64,000 bases of DNA, taken from the NCBI RefSeq assembly GCF_001598475.1, contig NZ_BCZA01000011.1:1-64000 (forward strand). The letters run 5' to 3'. This stretch comes from Pantoea agglomerans NBRC 102470. Lineage in GTDB: Bacteria; Pseudomonadota; Gammaproteobacteria; Enterobacterales; Enterobacteriaceae. Positions 1-9,477 of the stretch are shown one piece after another. Every line of letters begins with the position of its first letter. The first letter of the stretch is position 1. A model generated the notes under the pieces. That model was not told the origin of the DNA. It saw only the letters and a program-made list of their open reading frames with translations, and made no database searches. Position numbers and translations under genes: made by a program.

Positions 1-1
1 A

Positions 2-157
2 AAACATAATCCCATGCTCAGGATTTTCTACGAGCGCCTGTTAAAAGCCGGTAAGGCTAAAATGTCAGCCCTGTGCGCAGTGATGAGGAAGCTGGTTCAT
101 ATCTGTTATGCAGTGCTGATGAAGCAGCAGGAGTTTGACCCGAATTACAGCGCATAA
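2..157 (+). pseudogene. 3' fragment of an IS110-family transposase
   Basis: An open frame enters from the window edge and stops at TAA 155-157. The readable 51 residues contain NPMLRIFYERLLKAGKAKM followed by a Cys/Met-rich helix and MKQQEF near the end. This matches the C-terminal tail of IS110/IS1111-type transposases (DEDD plus serine-type recombinases). The rest lies outside the window, so it may be an intact IS cut by the window border rather than a true pseudogene. The copy ends about 30 bases before a GC-rich palindromic repeat, a kind of target IS110 elements are known to favour. Family call is moderately sure; completeness is unknown. Confidence 0.6.
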
Positions 158-185
158 GTTTGACTATCAAGACGGTAGCTGACAT

Positions 186-233
186 GCTCGGCCCGCGCCG
201 TCCTGGCGCGGGACGCTTTCCTATTCTGACCCA
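186..233 (+). repeat. GC-rich palindromic intergenic repeat, partial copy
   Basis: The segment holds a strong hairpin (CCCGCGCC, short loop, GGCGCGGG) followed by ACGCTTTCCT and TCTGACC. The same string, with one extra base in the loop, is present in reverse orientation inside the 103-bp element at 31257-31359. Only the right half is here. The left half is replaced by the tail of the IS110-like element, suggesting that the IS entered a copy of this repeat. Confidence 0.6.
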
Positions 234-305
234 GTTCCCTGCGCGTTAAGCTTATTTATTGCTGTCAGATTCACCCGGGTTTGAGTTTGTCAGCAGTTTT
301 AAATC

Positions 306-2057
306 TCAATAACCCGCACTCAAATCATCGATGCTGCGCGGATCGGAAGCGCCATAGAGCATGCCATCCGGCCCGATCATGATGCTCTGCGTACTGCCCA
401 TCGACGGCAGTACCTTCACATGCTGACCTTTGGTTTCCAGCAGACGCAGCGTATCGGGGCTGAAGCCCTTCTCCACCCGCAGCTGATCCGGCAGCCACTG
501 ATGATGGAAGCGCGGCGCATTAGTGGCTTCCGCCACGTTCATCCCGAAATCGATGCTGTTAACCACCATCTGCAACACCGTGGTGATAATGCGGCTGCCG
601 CCAGGACTACCCGTCACCAGCCAGGTTTTTCCTCCTTTGGCGACGATGGTCGGCGACATCGATGACAACGGACGTTTCGCAGGTTGCACCGCATTCGCTT
701 CCCCGCCGACCAGTCCGTAGACATTGGGCGTGCCTGGCTTGGCTGAGAAGTCATCCATCTCGTTATTCATCAGGATGCCGCTGTTGCCCGCCACAATTCC
801 GCTGCCGAAATAGGTGTTAAGCGTATAAGTCACCGCGACCGCATTCCCCTGCTTATCCACCACCGAGAAATGGGTAGTCTGATTGCTTTCATAAGGTTCG
901 AGCTTGCCCGGTTTGATCTCGCTGGAGGGCCGCGCCTTCGCCACATCGATCTGCTGCGCCAGGGTTTTGGCATAGGCTTTACTGGTCAGCGCCTGCCACG
1001 GCACCTTCACGAAATCGGGATCGCCGAGATATTCCGAACGGTCCGCGTAGGCATATTTCTCCGCTTCTGCCATCACCTGCATGGCATCAGCACTGCCAAA
1101 GCCCATCTTCGCCAGATCGAAATTCTCCAGGATATTCAGAATCTGCACGATGTGGATGCCACCGGATGACGGCGGCGGCATTGAGAAGACTTCATAGCCA
1201 CGGTATGTCCCGCTAATGGGCTTACGCTCGACCGCACGATAGGCCGCCAGGTCAGCTTTGTTGATCAGCCCGCCATGCTGCGCCATCTCTCCGGCGATCT
1301 CATCCGCAATTTCACCTTTGTAAAAGGCATCCGGCCCCTGACGGGCAATCAGTTGCAGGCTGTGAGCCAGGTTTTTCTGCACCAGCCGATCGCCCTTCTG
1401 CCACGGCGTACCGTCCGGTTTGTAGAAGATCGCTTTGCTGTTGGGATGGTTGATCAGCACTTCTTTGCCGTAGGTCTTCAGGTCATCTGCCAGCGCGTCG
1501 TTGACCGGAATACCGTCACGCGCCAGTTTGATCGCCGGTGCCAGCAGCGTGCTCAGCGGCAGAGTGCCATATTTCTGCGCAGCCAGCGCCAGTCCGGCTA
1601 CGGTGCCCGGCGTGCCTGAGGCGAGATGTGATGTCAGCGACAGCTTGCTGTCGGCGTTGCCCTGCTTATCCAGGAACATGTCACGCGACGCGTGTCCCGG
1701 TGCCATCTCACGGAAATCGATAGCCGTGGCGCGGCCAGAGGCAGTGCGCAGCAGCATAAAACCGCCGCCGCCGAGGTTGCCCGCCTGCGGATGGGTCACG
1801 GCCAGCGCAAAGCCTACCGCCACCGCGGCATCCACCGCATTGCCGCCCTGACGCAGGATCTCGACGCCAACCTGCGTCGCCATCGCATCCACTGACGCTA
1901 CCATGCCGTGCTGCGCTTTTACCGGGTGAAAAGTGTCACTGTCCACACCGTAGGAGACCGGCGGTGCCTGCGTTGGCGCGGCGTTAGCGCCTGCCACTAC
2001 GGTGAAACTCATCACCAGCGACCAGCTAAGCTGACGCACTGTTTGCTGCATTTTCAT
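306..2057 (-). CDS. ggt: Gamma-glutamyltranspeptidase (glutathione hydrolase)
   Basis: 583 residues, close to the E. coli periplasmic enzyme (580). It cleaves the gamma-glutamyl bond of glutathione and transfers the glutamyl group to water or amino acids. A signal peptide ends near ...VVAGANA (residue 26). The motif GNLGGGGFML is in the large-subunit half. The autoprocessing and catalytic Thr is in NQTTHFSVVD around residue 390, where the precursor splits into large and small subunits. The substrate-loop sequence PLSSMSPTIV and the small-subunit glycine motif GSPGGSRI are also present. It lies divergent from yhhA, as in E. coli. The start is followed by a typical basic-hydrophobic leader, so I keep it. 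Function is confident from full-length family agreement. Confidence 0.96.
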   Translation of the reverse strand: MKMQQTVRQLSWSLVMSFTVVAGANAAPTQAPPVSYGVDSDTFHPVKAQHGMVASVDAMATQVGVEILRQGGNAVDAAVAVGFALAVTHPQAGNLGGGGFMLLRTASGRATAIDFREMAPGHASRDMFLDKQGNADSKLSLTSHLASGTPGTVAGLALAAQKYGTLPLSTLLAPAIKLARDGIPVNDALADDLKTYGKEVLINHPNSKAIFYKPDGTPWQKGDRLVQKNLAHSLQLIARQGPDAFYKGEIADEIAGEMAQHGGLINKADLAAYRAVERKPISGTYRGYEVFSMPPPSSGGIHIVQILNILENFDLAKMGFGSADAMQVMAEAEKYAYADRSEYLGDPDFVKVPWQALTSKAYAKTLAQQIDVAKARPSSEIKPGKLEPYESNQTTHFSVVDKQGNAVAVTYTLNTYFGSGIVAGNSGILMNNEMDDFSAKPGTPNVYGLVGGEANAVQPAKRPLSSMSPTIVAKGGKTWLVTGSPGGSRIITTVLQMVVNSIDFGMNVAEATNAPRFHHQWLPDQLRVEKGFSPDTLRLLETKGQHVKVLPSMGSTQSIMIGPDGMLYGASDPRSIDDLSAGY

Positions 2058-2263
2058 CCTGCCACCATCCCATATTGTTATTTACATTTTTTTATCATTT
2101 CTGCAAGTGCCTACAAATACAGCAAAATAACCGGGGTTAAGTCAAATCAGGAATAGATCGGAAAGTAAGGTCTGTGATATCGGGTAAACTTATGGCTACG
2201 ACCCTGATATCGGTGTACGCCGTTGTGCACCCAAAACCCTGTCGCTTTAAGGAAGGAGGAGTG

Positions 2264-2557
2264 ATGAAAAAGTGGATGATTATTCTGGCCGCTCTGCTGC
2301 CTTTCGCCAGTCAGGCGAACACGCTGAACAGCACTAACGATCCGAATAAACCTGGCTATAACCCCAGCCAGCAGCGGATGCAGTCGCAGATGCAGACCCA
2401 GCAGCAACAGCAACAGCTGAAGCTGCGCCAGGATCAGCAGCGTCAGACGCAGGACACGCAGCGTAAAATGCAGGAGCAGCGGAACAGCGCCCAGCAGCGG
2501 GTGATTACCACGCAGCCGGGCCAGCAGAATCAGAATCAGAATCTAAACCAGAACTAA
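2264..2557 (+). CDS. yhhA: Gln-rich small secreted protein, YhhA family (DUF2756)
   Basis: 97 residues starting at ATG 2264, placed three bases after a strong GGAAGGAGGA ribosome site. A longer upstream frame has no such site. The N-terminus ([20 protein letters not shown]) is a signal peptide. The mature protein is dominated by Gln, Asn and Arg, with a run of six Gln near the middle. The motif [15 protein letters not shown] matches E. coli YhhA, which sits at the same place between ggt and ugpQ, although the E. coli protein is longer. No biochemical role is known to me. Its low-complexity make-up suggests an unstructured periplasmic protein. The stop overlaps the ugpQ stop region by four bases in convergent orientation. 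Confidence 0.85.
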   Translation: MKKWMIILAALLPFASQANTLNSTNDPNKPGYNPSQQRMQSQMQTQQQQQQLKLRQDQQRQTQDTQRKMQEQRNSAQQRVITTQPGQQNQNQNLNQN

Positions 2558-3297
2558 TGAAAATCGGGGCCGATGATGTCGATGGCATCAGTACAGATGG
2601 CATCGACGCCCCATTTCAGCAATTCCCGCGCCCGATCCGGGCTGTTCACGGTATAAACCAGAATCTTCAGGCCTGCGGCTTTCAGTTCGGTGACCCGCTC
2701 AGCGGTCAGCACCTTATGATTAAGGTGAATTGAGACGCACGCCAGCGCAGCTGTTTTCTCCTGCCACTGCGGGTCCCAGCTGTGCGACAGCAGGCCACGC
2801 GGCAACTGCGGCTCTGCCTTCATCGCGGCTTCCAGCGCCTCAAAAGAGAACGAAGAGAGCAACGGTGCGACCTGATCCTGCCACAGTATCGCGGCAGCCT
2901 GTGCCACGGCGCGTCCGGTTTCAGCATCGCTGCCGGTGGTCGGTTTGATTTCGATGTTCGCCATCATCTGATGCTGACGGCAGCGTGCCGCCACCTGATC
3001 CAGCCGCGCCAGCTTTTCACCGGTAAACGCGTTGCCAAACCAGCTGCCCGCATCAAGCTGCGACAGCTTCTCCCACGGCAGCTGACCCGCCACGCCCCAG
3101 CCGTTGCTGGTGCGATCGAGCGTGTCGTCATGCAGCAGGAAGATCTGCGCATCGGCCGATAATTTGGCATCAAATTCAATCATCTGATGACCATATTTCG
3201 CGCCGGTGTCGATCGCCGCCAGCGTATTTTCCGGTGCCAGTTTACCGCCGCCGCGATGGGCGACGATGTGGGGATAGGGCCAGTGTTGTGTGCTCAT
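2554..3297 (-). CDS. ugpQ: Cytoplasmic glycerophosphodiester phosphodiesterase
   Basis: 247 residues from ATG 3297, which overlaps the ugpC stop in an ATGA. A longer reading frame upstream would run into ugpC. It hydrolyses glycerophosphodiesters to glycerol-3-phosphate plus alcohol, using substrate brought in by UgpBAEC. The GDPD-domain signatures are near the N-terminus: [12 protein letters not shown] (catalytic His and Glu), then [11 protein letters not shown] and [10 protein letters not shown] (metal-binding Glu/Asp and the second catalytic His). EIKP follows near residue 110, and the C-terminal [10 protein letters not shown] closes the barrel. It has no signal peptide, fitting a cytosolic enzyme. 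It is the last gene of ugpBAECQ. Confidence 0.95.
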   Translation of the reverse strand: MSTQHWPYPHIVAHRGGGKLAPENTLAAIDTGAKYGHQMIEFDAKLSADAQIFLLHDDTLDRTSNGWGVAGQLPWEKLSQLDAGSWFGNAFTGEKLARLDQVAARCRQHQMMANIEIKPTTGSDAETGRAVAQAAAILWQDQVAPLLSSFSFEALEAAMKAEPQLPRGLLSHSWDPQWQEKTAALACVSIHLNHKVLTAERVTELKAAGLKILVYTVNSPDRARELLKWGVDAICTDAIDIIGPDFH

Positions 3298-4367
3298 TCC
3301 AGACGCTTTCCATGGGTTGAATCGAAGAAGTGTAACGCATCTGACGGCAGATGCAGCCACAGCGTACTGCCTGGCTGCGGGCGTTCACTGTGGGCTAAGC
3401 GTACCACCAGTGGCGTGTCACCGATGCGGCCATGTGCCAGATTATCAGCCCCCAGCATCTCCAGCGTATCGACCCGCAGCGGCACGCCGCCCTGCTCGCG
3501 GCTACTGAGCCGGATGTGCTCTGGCCGGATACCCAGCACCACCGGCCGGTTAGCCCATTTCGCTTTACTGTCGCTGAGCGGCAGAGCGTGCGAGGCGTCG
3601 AGGTCAAAGCGTGATCCATCGCTGCTGAACTGTCCTTTCAGCAGATTCATGGCGGGCGCGCCAATAAACGAGGCAACGAACTGGCTGGCGGGACGCTCAT
3701 ACACCTCGACTGGCGTGCCGAGCTGCTCGACCACCCCTTTGTTCATCACCATCACCCGCTGCGCCAGCGTCATCGCCTCCACCTGATCGTGGGTAACATA
3801 GAGGCTGGTGGTCTGTAAGCGGCGATGCAGCTGCTGCAGTTCCAGCCGCATCTGCACCCGCAGACGGGCATCAAGGTTGGAGAGCGGCTCATCAAACAGA
3901 AAAACTGCCGGTTCACGCACGATCGCGCGGCCCATCGCCACGCGCTGGCGCTGTCCGCCGGAGAGTTCGCGAGGCCGACGCATCAGCAGATGATCCAGTT
4001 CCAGACTGCGCGCCGCGTCGAGCACCCGCTGGCGGACCTGCTCTTTGCCCATGCCACGGATTTTCAGGCCATAGGCCATGTTCTCCTCCACCGACATATG
4101 GGGATAGAGCGCGTAGTTCTGGAACACCATTGCAATCCCGCGATCTTTTGGCTCTTCCTGAGTAACGCGCCGGTCGTCGATATAGATATCGCCGGAGCTG
4201 ACGCGCTCCAGTCCGGCCACCATGCGCAGCAGGGTCGATTTACCGCAGCCGGATGGTCCGACCATCACCATAAATTCGCCGTCATTGATGGTGACATTCA
4301 GCGGCTGAATGATCTGATTTTTGCCATCGTAGGATTTGGTTACTGCCTGAAGGGTTACGCCTGCCAT
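3294..4367 (-). CDS. ugpC: sn-Glycerol-3-phosphate ABC transporter ATPase
   Basis: 357 residues from ATG 4367; the start lies just after the ugpE stop. It hydrolyses ATP for uptake of glycerol-3-phosphate and glycerophosphodiesters. Walker A is GPSGCGKST near residue 40, the signature [15 protein letters not shown] near 135, Walker [12 protein letters not shown] near 155, and the switch His is in [12 protein letters not shown]. The C-terminal TOBE/MOT-like regulatory domain ([13 protein letters not shown]) is typical of MalK/UgpC ATPases, which can be regulated through this domain. Fourth gene of the ugp operon. Confidence 0.95.
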   Translation of the reverse strand: MAGVTLQAVTKSYDGKNQIIQPLNVTINDGEFMVMVGPSGCGKSTLLRMVAGLERVSSGDIYIDDRRVTQEEPKDRGIAMVFQNYALYPHMSVEENMAYGLKIRGMGKEQVRQRVLDAARSLELDHLLMRRPRELSGGQRQRVAMGRAIVREPAVFLFDEPLSNLDARLRVQMRLELQQLHRRLQTTSLYVTHDQVEAMTLAQRVMVMNKGVVEQLGTPVEVYERPASQFVASFIGAPAMNLLKGQFSSDGSRFDLDASHALPLSDSKAKWANRPVVLGIRPEHIRLSSREQGGVPLRVDTLEMLGADNLAHGRIGDTPLVVRLAHSERPQPGSTLWLHLPSDALHFFDSTHGKRLE

Positions 4368-4368
4368 C

Positions 4369-5214
4369 TTATTTCTCACTCTCAACCAGACCGCGCACAA
4401 AGGCACGCTGCATGACTAACACCACCACCAATGGTGGGATCAGGGTTAATAACATTGCCGCCATCACTTCATTCCACTGGGTCGGCGATCCGCTGGAGGA
4501 GATCATGCTTTTAATCCCCGCCACCGCCGTGCCGAGGCTGGCGTCATTGATGATCAGCAGCGGCCAGAGGTACTGGTTCCAGCCGTAGATAAAGGTGATC
4601 ACAAACAGCGCCGCCAGATTGGTTTTCGACAGCGGCAGAACAATGTCGATAAAGAAGCGCATCGCGCTGGCACCATCGATGCGTGCCGCCTCCACCAGCT
4701 CATCCGGCAGCGACATAAAGAACTGGCGGAACAGGAAAGTGGCGGTCGCCGAAGCCATCAGCGGCAGGGTTAATCCGCTGTAGCTGTCGAGCAGGTTGAG
4801 ATCGGCAATCACCTGCACCGTCGGGAAGATACGTACCTCAACCGGCAGCATCAGGGTGATGAAGATCAGCCAGAAAAAGAGCGTGCGCAGCGGAAAGCGA
4901 AACCAGACCAGCGCAAACGCCGACAGCATCGACACCGTGATTTTGCCGAAGGTGATGCCCAGCGCCATGATCATGCTGTTGAGCAGCATCAGACCAAACG
5001 CCGGCCCGTTGCCGTTGACGCCATGCGTCCAGATGCGCGAGATGTTCTCCCACAGGTGCGTGCCGGGCACCAGCGTCATCGGCACCTGATAGACCGCTTC
5101 GTTATCCAGCGTCGCCGCCACAAAGGCGACATAGAGCGGAAACAGGATGGTGAGCACGCCCAGCACCAGCACGATGTGGCTGAAGAGATCCAGCCCGCGT
5201 CGATTCTCAATCAT
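4369..5214 (-). CDS. ugpE: Glycerol-3-phosphate ABC transporter permease
   Basis: 281 residues with six predicted membrane segments, the family size. It forms the channel with UgpA. The cytoplasmic EAA loop that contacts the ATPase is visible as [24 protein letters not shown] around residue 180-203. Its start overlaps the ugpA stop by four bases and its stop is one base before the ugpC start, indicating tight translational coupling. The assignment rests on homology and on gene order B-A-E-C-Q. Confidence 0.94.
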   Translation of the reverse strand: MIENRRGLDLFSHIVLVLGVLTILFPLYVAFVAATLDNEAVYQVPMTLVPGTHLWENISRIWTHGVNGNGPAFGLMLLNSMIMALGITFGKITVSMLSAFALVWFRFPLRTLFFWLIFITLMLPVEVRIFPTVQVIADLNLLDSYSGLTLPLMASATATFLFRQFFMSLPDELVEAARIDGASAMRFFIDIVLPLSKTNLAALFVITFIYGWNQYLWPLLIINDASLGTAVAGIKSMISSSGSPTQWNEVMAAMLLTLIPPLVVVLVMQRAFVRGLVESEK

Positions 5215-6098
5215 TGGTATTGCACCTTACGTTCAACAAAGCGGAACTGGAGCACCGTCAGCCCGATGACCAGCAGCATCAGCACCACCGACTGCGCAGC
5301 GGACGAGGAGAGATCCAGACCGGTAAAGCCTTCGCGATAGATTTTGTAGATCAGCGTGGTGGTCGCCTGCACCGGCCCGCCGCCGGTGGCGGCATCGATT
5401 ACCGGGAAGGTATCGAAGAAGGCGTAGATCAGATTCACCACCAGCAGGAAGAAGCTGACCGGCGTAATTAGTGGCAGCGAGAGGTTGAAGAAGCGACGCA
5501 CCGGTCCGGCACCGTCAATGGCGGCGGCTTCCACCAGCGATTTGGGGATCGATTGCAGCGCAGCGAAGAAGAACAGGAAGTTGTAGCTCATCTGCTGCCA
5601 GATTGATGCCAGCACAATCAGGAACATCGCCTGACCACTGTTTTGCGCATAGTTCCAGTTGTAGCCGATGTGGTTCAGCAGATAGCTGAACAGGCCCAGG
5701 CCCGGATTAAACAGGAACATCCACAGTACCGCGGCCACGACAGGCGCAACGGCGTAGGGCAGCAGCAACAGCGTCTGATAGAGACGGCGCAGCCGCACCA
5801 CATAATCCACCAGCGCCGCCAGCAGCAGCGAAAAGACCATGCCGAACACCGTGACCATGCCGCTGAATTTTATGGTGGTCCAGAACGAATCCAGATAGTA
5901 AGGATCGGCAAACAGGCGTCTGAAATTTTCCAGCCCGACAAAGCTGCTGGAGATGCCAAAGGGATCGAGGCTTTGCAGCGAGTACCACAGCGCTTCACCG
6001 GCAGGCCAGAGAAAGAAGATGGCGGTAATCAGCAGTTGCGGCAGCACCAGAAGATAGGGCAACAGACTGGTGCGAAAGACCGGACGAGATGAAGACAT
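5211..6098 (-). CDS. ugpA: Glycerol-3-phosphate ABC transporter permease
   Basis: 295 residues with six membrane helices, starting with a short basic cytoplasmic tail. The EAA coupling motif is [20 protein letters not shown] near residues 187-206. It pairs with UgpE to form the membrane channel for glycerol-3-phosphate and glycerophosphodiesters delivered by UgpB. It overlaps ugpE by four bases and lies 54 bases downstream of ugpB. Confidence 0.94.
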   Translation of the reverse strand: MSSSRPVFRTSLLPYLLVLPQLLITAIFFLWPAGEALWYSLQSLDPFGISSSFVGLENFRRLFADPYYLDSFWTTIKFSGMVTVFGMVFSLLLAALVDYVVRLRRLYQTLLLLPYAVAPVVAAVLWMFLFNPGLGLFSYLLNHIGYNWNYAQNSGQAMFLIVLASIWQQMSYNFLFFFAALQSIPKSLVEAAAIDGAGPVRRFFNLSLPLITPVSFFLLVVNLIYAFFDTFPVIDAATGGGPVQATTTLIYKIYREGFTGLDLSSSAAQSVVLMLLVIGLTVLQFRFVERKVQYQ

Positions 6099-6152
6099 GG
6101 TGTACCTGGCGTCAGAGAGAGGGGCCAGCCTGAGCTGGCCCGCAAGGAGAGA

Positions 6153-7469
6153 TTACTTCACCTGCTGCTGGAAGCGGCGCAGCAACTCGTTACCGCGTTT
6201 CACTGCGTTATCCATCGCGTTCTGCGGCGACTGCTTGCCGGTCCAGACGCTTTCCAGCTCTTCGTCGATCACGGTACGAATCTGCGGCATGTTGCCCAGA
6301 CGCATGCCTTTGGTGAACGGCAGTGGCGGCTTGTTCATCATCTGACGGGTGGCGATATCCGCACCCGGATTCTTATCGTAGAAGCCCTGCTGTTTAGTCA
6401 GCTCGTAGGCGGCGGTGGTAATCGGCAGATAGCCGGTTTTCTGGTGCCATTCCGCGGCGATTTCCGGTTTAGCCAGGAACTGCATAAACTCGGCCACGCC
6501 TTTGTAGGTTGTCGCATCTTTGCCTTTCATCACCCACAGGCTGGCACCGCCGATCAGGGCGTTCTGCGGCGCATTCGGCACGGTCTCGTCATACGGCATC
6601 ATGCCAACGCCGAAGTTGAATTTGGCGTAATGACGGATATCAGCCAGCGAACCGGATGAGGCGGTGGTGATGCCACAGTCGCCGTTGTAGAACTTGGCGG
6701 TGGACTCATCTTTGCGGCCAAAGTAGGTGAAGTCCCCTTTCTTGTTCATCGCTTCCAGCAGCTCGATATGACGAACCAGTACCGGCTTGTTGAACTCCAG
6801 CACGGCGTCGAGTCCGTCAAACCCGTTGTTTTTGGTCGCTACCGGCAGAGCGTGCCAGGCGCTAAAGTTTTCAATCTGGATCCAGCCCTGCCAGCCGCTG
6901 GCGTAGCCACAGCTCATGCCCGATTTGCGCAGGGCAGCGGCATCCGTCGCCAGCTCCTGCCAGGTTTTCGGTGGTTGATCCGGGTTCAGACCCGCTTTTT
7001 TAAAGGCATCTTTGTTGTAGTAGAGCACTGGCGTCGAGCTATTGAACGGCTGAGAGATCAGCTGACCTTTGCTGTCGCTGTAGAAGCCCGCCACCGTTGG
7101 CACGAACTGCTTTTCATCAAAGGGGATACCGGCGTCTTTGAAGACCTGATGCACCGGCACAATCGCCTGCGAGGCCATCATGGTCGCCGTACCGACTTCA
7201 TAAACCTGCAGCACCGCAGGGGCTTTGCCGCTGCGCACTGCCGCAATCCCTGCTGCCAGGCTCTGCTCGTAGTTACCTTTGTAGGTCGGAACAATTTTGT
7301 AATCGGGATGCGTCTGGTTAAAACGCTGTGCCAGCGAATCCACTTCTTTGCCTAGCTCGCCTTCCATAGAGTGCCAGAAAGGGATCTCAGTGGCGGCCAT
7401 GGCATGGCTGCTGAGCGTCAGACCGAGCAGCACGCTCATCAGGCTACGACGAAAGGTAACGACGGACAT
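6153..7469 (-). CDS. ugpB: Periplasmic glycerol-3-phosphate-binding protein
   Basis: 438 residues, the length of E. coli UgpB. A signal peptide ends at ...SSHAMA (about residue 25), giving mature [15 protein letters not shown]. It is a family 1 solute-binding protein; [20 protein letters not shown] and [15 protein letters not shown] are typical ligand-pocket regions. It captures glycerol-3-phosphate and glycerophosphodiesters in the periplasm for UgpAEC. It is the first gene of the operon, directly behind a Pho box, so phosphate-starvation control by PhoB is expected. Confidence 0.96.
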   Translation of the reverse strand: MSVVTFRRSLMSVLLGLTLSSHAMAATEIPFWHSMEGELGKEVDSLAQRFNQTHPDYKIVPTYKGNYEQSLAAGIAAVRSGKAPAVLQVYEVGTATMMASQAIVPVHQVFKDAGIPFDEKQFVPTVAGFYSDSKGQLISQPFNSSTPVLYYNKDAFKKAGLNPDQPPKTWQELATDAAALRKSGMSCGYASGWQGWIQIENFSAWHALPVATKNNGFDGLDAVLEFNKPVLVRHIELLEAMNKKGDFTYFGRKDESTAKFYNGDCGITTASSGSLADIRHYAKFNFGVGMMPYDETVPNAPQNALIGGASLWVMKGKDATTYKGVAEFMQFLAKPEIAAEWHQKTGYLPITTAAYELTKQQGFYDKNPGADIATRQMMNKPPLPFTKGMRLGNMPQIRTVIDEELESVWTGKQSPQNAMDNAVKRGNELLRRFQQQVK

Positions 7470-7553
7470 AGAATTTTCCTGTGCAGGTAAATACGCGTGA
7501 AATCACGGATTTCTGTTTCGCGAAGTAACATGACACGGGGAAATGAAGGATTA

Positions 7554-7582
7554 ATAACAGAAAGATGACAGCCGGGTGACAG
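7554..7582 (-). promoter_or_regulatory. Pho box (three PhoB half-sites) upstream of ugpB
   Basis: Read on the minus strand, three heptamers occur at exact 11-base steps: CTGTCAC, CTGTCAT and CTGTTAT, each followed by a four-base AT- or CG-type spacer. PhoB binds direct CTGTCAT-like repeats with 11-bp periodicity. The promoter-proximal repeat runs into TATTAAT, a plausible -10-like sequence. The spacing and placement about 85-115 bases before ugpB make this a confident regulatory site. Confidence 0.85.
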
Positions 7583-7599
7583 ACCGGTATGCGCAAAAG

Positions 7600-7814
7600 A
7601 GGAGGCTGGCAGCGCAGCGGTAACGCGTCACTGCTGCCAGGTTTTGGTTACATAATTTGCAGAGCGGCTGGGCAGTAAAAAAGCCCGCAGCGGATTCTAC
7701 TTCACCAAATGCAAAAGGCGATGGCGGCCCCTCTAACACCGACACTCAAGGCCGTCTGCGCCGCAACACCCATTTCGAAGGCCGTCGACGGCGCAGGCAG
7801 GTTGCGGGCGGACA
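7600..7814. other. Intergenic stretch between ugpB promoter and repeat pair
   Basis: No reading frame here looks like a gene: the frames are short, overlap on both strands and lack ribosome sites. The segment 7674-7690 (AAAAAAGCCCGC) is compatible with the U-tract side of a minus-strand terminator, but I could not pair a convincing stem. GC-rich sequence from about 7730 leads into the repeats that follow. Confidence 0.4.
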
Positions 7815-7990
7815 GCGCGCAGCCACCGGAGCGTACACGTAGTACGTGAGGATGGCGAGCACTGCCCAACCGCAACCTGACCAGTAAGCCAGGCCTGTGT
7901 ACCAAAGCGCGCAGTAACCGGAGCGTATATATATACGTGAGGATTACGAGCACTGCCCGGTGTCGAAAAGGCAAGCAAGCCAGGCCGTGC
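7815..7990 (+). repeat. Two tandem copies of a ~90-bp intergenic repeat
   Basis: Copy A starts at 7815 and copy B at 7907, a step of 92 bases. Both begin GCGCGCAG and share CCGGAGCGTA, an alternating TA/AC centre, CGTGAGGAT, CGAGCACTGCCC and later AAGCCAGGCC. The centres (TACACGTAGTACGTG and TATATATATACGTG) are self-complementary. The layout (CCGGAG...TACGTGAGGAT...GCGAGC) resembles the ERIC family in style but not in sequence. It is placed immediately downstream of livF. Confidence 0.7.
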
Positions 7991-7994
7991 CCCA

Positions 7995-8708
7995 TCAGGC
8001 ACCTAAGTAAGCGCTGCGGACGGCTTCGTTGGAAAGGAGTGCTGAACCTGTGTCTTCCAGCACCACATGACCGTTCTCCAGCACATAGCCCCGATCCGCC
8101 AGCTTCAGCGCCTGATTCGCATTCTGCTCCACCAGGAAAATCGTCATCCCCTCGCTGCGCAGCTGCTCAATGGTGTCGAAGATTTGCTGAATAATGATCG
8201 GTGCCAGTCCCAGCGACGGCTCATCCAGCAGCAGCAGTCGCGGCTGGCTCATCAGCGCACGACCAATCGCCAGCATCTGCTGTTCGCCGCCCGACATCGT
8301 CCCGGCGCGCTGGATTTTACGCTCCTCCAGACGCGGGAAGAGTTCATAAACGCGCTTAATCCGCGTCAGATAGTCCGGACGGCTGGCAAAAAATCCTCCC
8401 ATCGCCAGATTCTCTTCCACCGTCATGCGCGAAAAGACCCGTCGGCCTTCCGGCACGATGGCGATCGCTTCACGCATAATGCGCGCCGTTTGCCAGTCGG
8501 TGATGGTTTTGCCATCAAAGGTAATGGTGCCCTGCGTCGCGCGCGGTTCGCCGCATAGCGTACCCAGCAGCGTGGTTTTTCCGGCACCGTTAGCGCCAAT
8601 CAGGGTGACGATTTCGCCCTGATTGATATAGAGGCTGACGTTGTGCAGCGCCTGAATTTTGCCGTAGTGGGCGCTGACGTTCTCAATGGTTAACATCGCA
8701 TTTGCCAT
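7995..8708 (-). CDS. livF: Branched-chain amino acid ABC transporter ATPase
   Basis: 237 residues, the family length. Walker A is GANGAGKTT near residue 40, signature MSGGEQQMLAIGRAL near 140, and Walker B LLLLDEPSLGLAP follows, with the switch His replaced by Gln in FLVEQNANQ as usual in LivF. It pairs with LivG to power high-affinity Leu/Ile/Val uptake. It is the last gene of livKHMGF and begins one base after the livG stop. An in-frame alternative Met a few codons in (MLTIENVSAHYG) exists, so the exact start is slightly uncertain. Confidence 0.95.
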   Translation of the reverse strand: MANAMLTIENVSAHYGKIQALHNVSLYINQGEIVTLIGANGAGKTTLLGTLCGEPRATQGTITFDGKTITDWQTARIMREAIAIVPEGRRVFSRMTVEENLAMGGFFASRPDYLTRIKRVYELFPRLEERKIQRAGTMSGGEQQMLAIGRALMSQPRLLLLDEPSLGLAPIIIQQIFDTIEQLRSEGMTIFLVEQNANQALKLADRGYVLENGHVVLEDTGSALLSNEAVRSAYLGA

Positions 8709-8709
8709 C

Positions 8710-9477
8710 TCAGGCCTCTCCTAAATAGGCACGAATGACATCCGGGTTATTACGAATCTCTTCCGGCGTTCCGTTAGCCAGCGGCGTTCCCTGATTGACC
8801 ACATAAATACGGTCAGAAATCCCCATCACCAGCTTCATATCATGTTCAATCAGCAGCACCGACACCTTGTGTTCGCCACGCAGCTCCGCAATCAGCGCGT
8901 CCAGCTCGTGCGTCTCTTTGGGATTAAGGCCCGCCGCCGGTTCATCCAGCATCAGAATTTCCGGGCGCGTCACCATACAGCGCGCAATCTCCAGTCGACG
9001 CTGCTGACCATAGGCCAGATTGCCTGCCTGACGGTTAGCCAGATCCAGCAGCCCCACCCGCTCCAGCCAGGTCGCCGCACGATCCAGCGCCTCGTTCTCA
9101 CTGCGGCGAAACGCCGGGGTTTTCAGCAGACCGGAAAATACGCCGCTTTTCAGATGCTGATGCTGCGCCACCAGCAGGTTCTCAATGACCGTCATCTCAC
9201 GGAACAGACGCACGTGCTGGAACGTCCGCACGATGCCCATCCGCGCAATCTTCTGGCCCGGCAGCCCTTCAAGATGCTGCTCACGCAATGTGATCGTCCC
9301 GCCGGTTGGCTTGTAAAAGCCGGTCAGGCAGTTGAACACGGTGGTTTTACCGGCACCGTTGGGGCCAATCAGCGAAACGATCTCCTGCGGACGCAGCTCC
9401 AGCGCCACATTGTTCACGGCTAACAGACCGCCGAAGCGCATCATCAGGCCTTCAACGGCTAATAAAGGCTGAATCAT
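8710..9477 (-). CDS. livG: Branched-chain amino acid ABC transporter ATPase
   Basis: 255 residues. Walker [13 protein letters not shown] near residue 40, signature [15 protein letters not shown] near 155, Walker [14 protein letters not shown], and switch His in [11 protein letters not shown]. It is the second ATPase of the leucine/isoleucine/valine importer. Its start overlaps the livM stop by four bases. Confidence 0.95.
   Translation of the reverse strand: MIQPLLAVEGLMMRFGGLLAVNNVALELRPQEIVSLIGPNGAGKTTVFNCLTGFYKPTGGTITLREQHLEGLPGQKIARMGIVRTFQHVRLFREMTVIENLLVAQHQHLKSGVFSGLLKTPAFRRSENEALDRAATWLERVGLLDLANRQAGNLAYGQQRRLEIARCMVTRPEILMLDEPAAGLNPKETHELDALIAELRGEHKVSVLLIEHDMKLVMGISDRIYVVNQGTPLANGTPEEIRNNPDVIRAYLGEA

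Noticed and set aside
7551-8002. Small frames over the ugpB-livF gap
   Set aside because: They lie on the Pho box and tandem repeats and have no conserved features.
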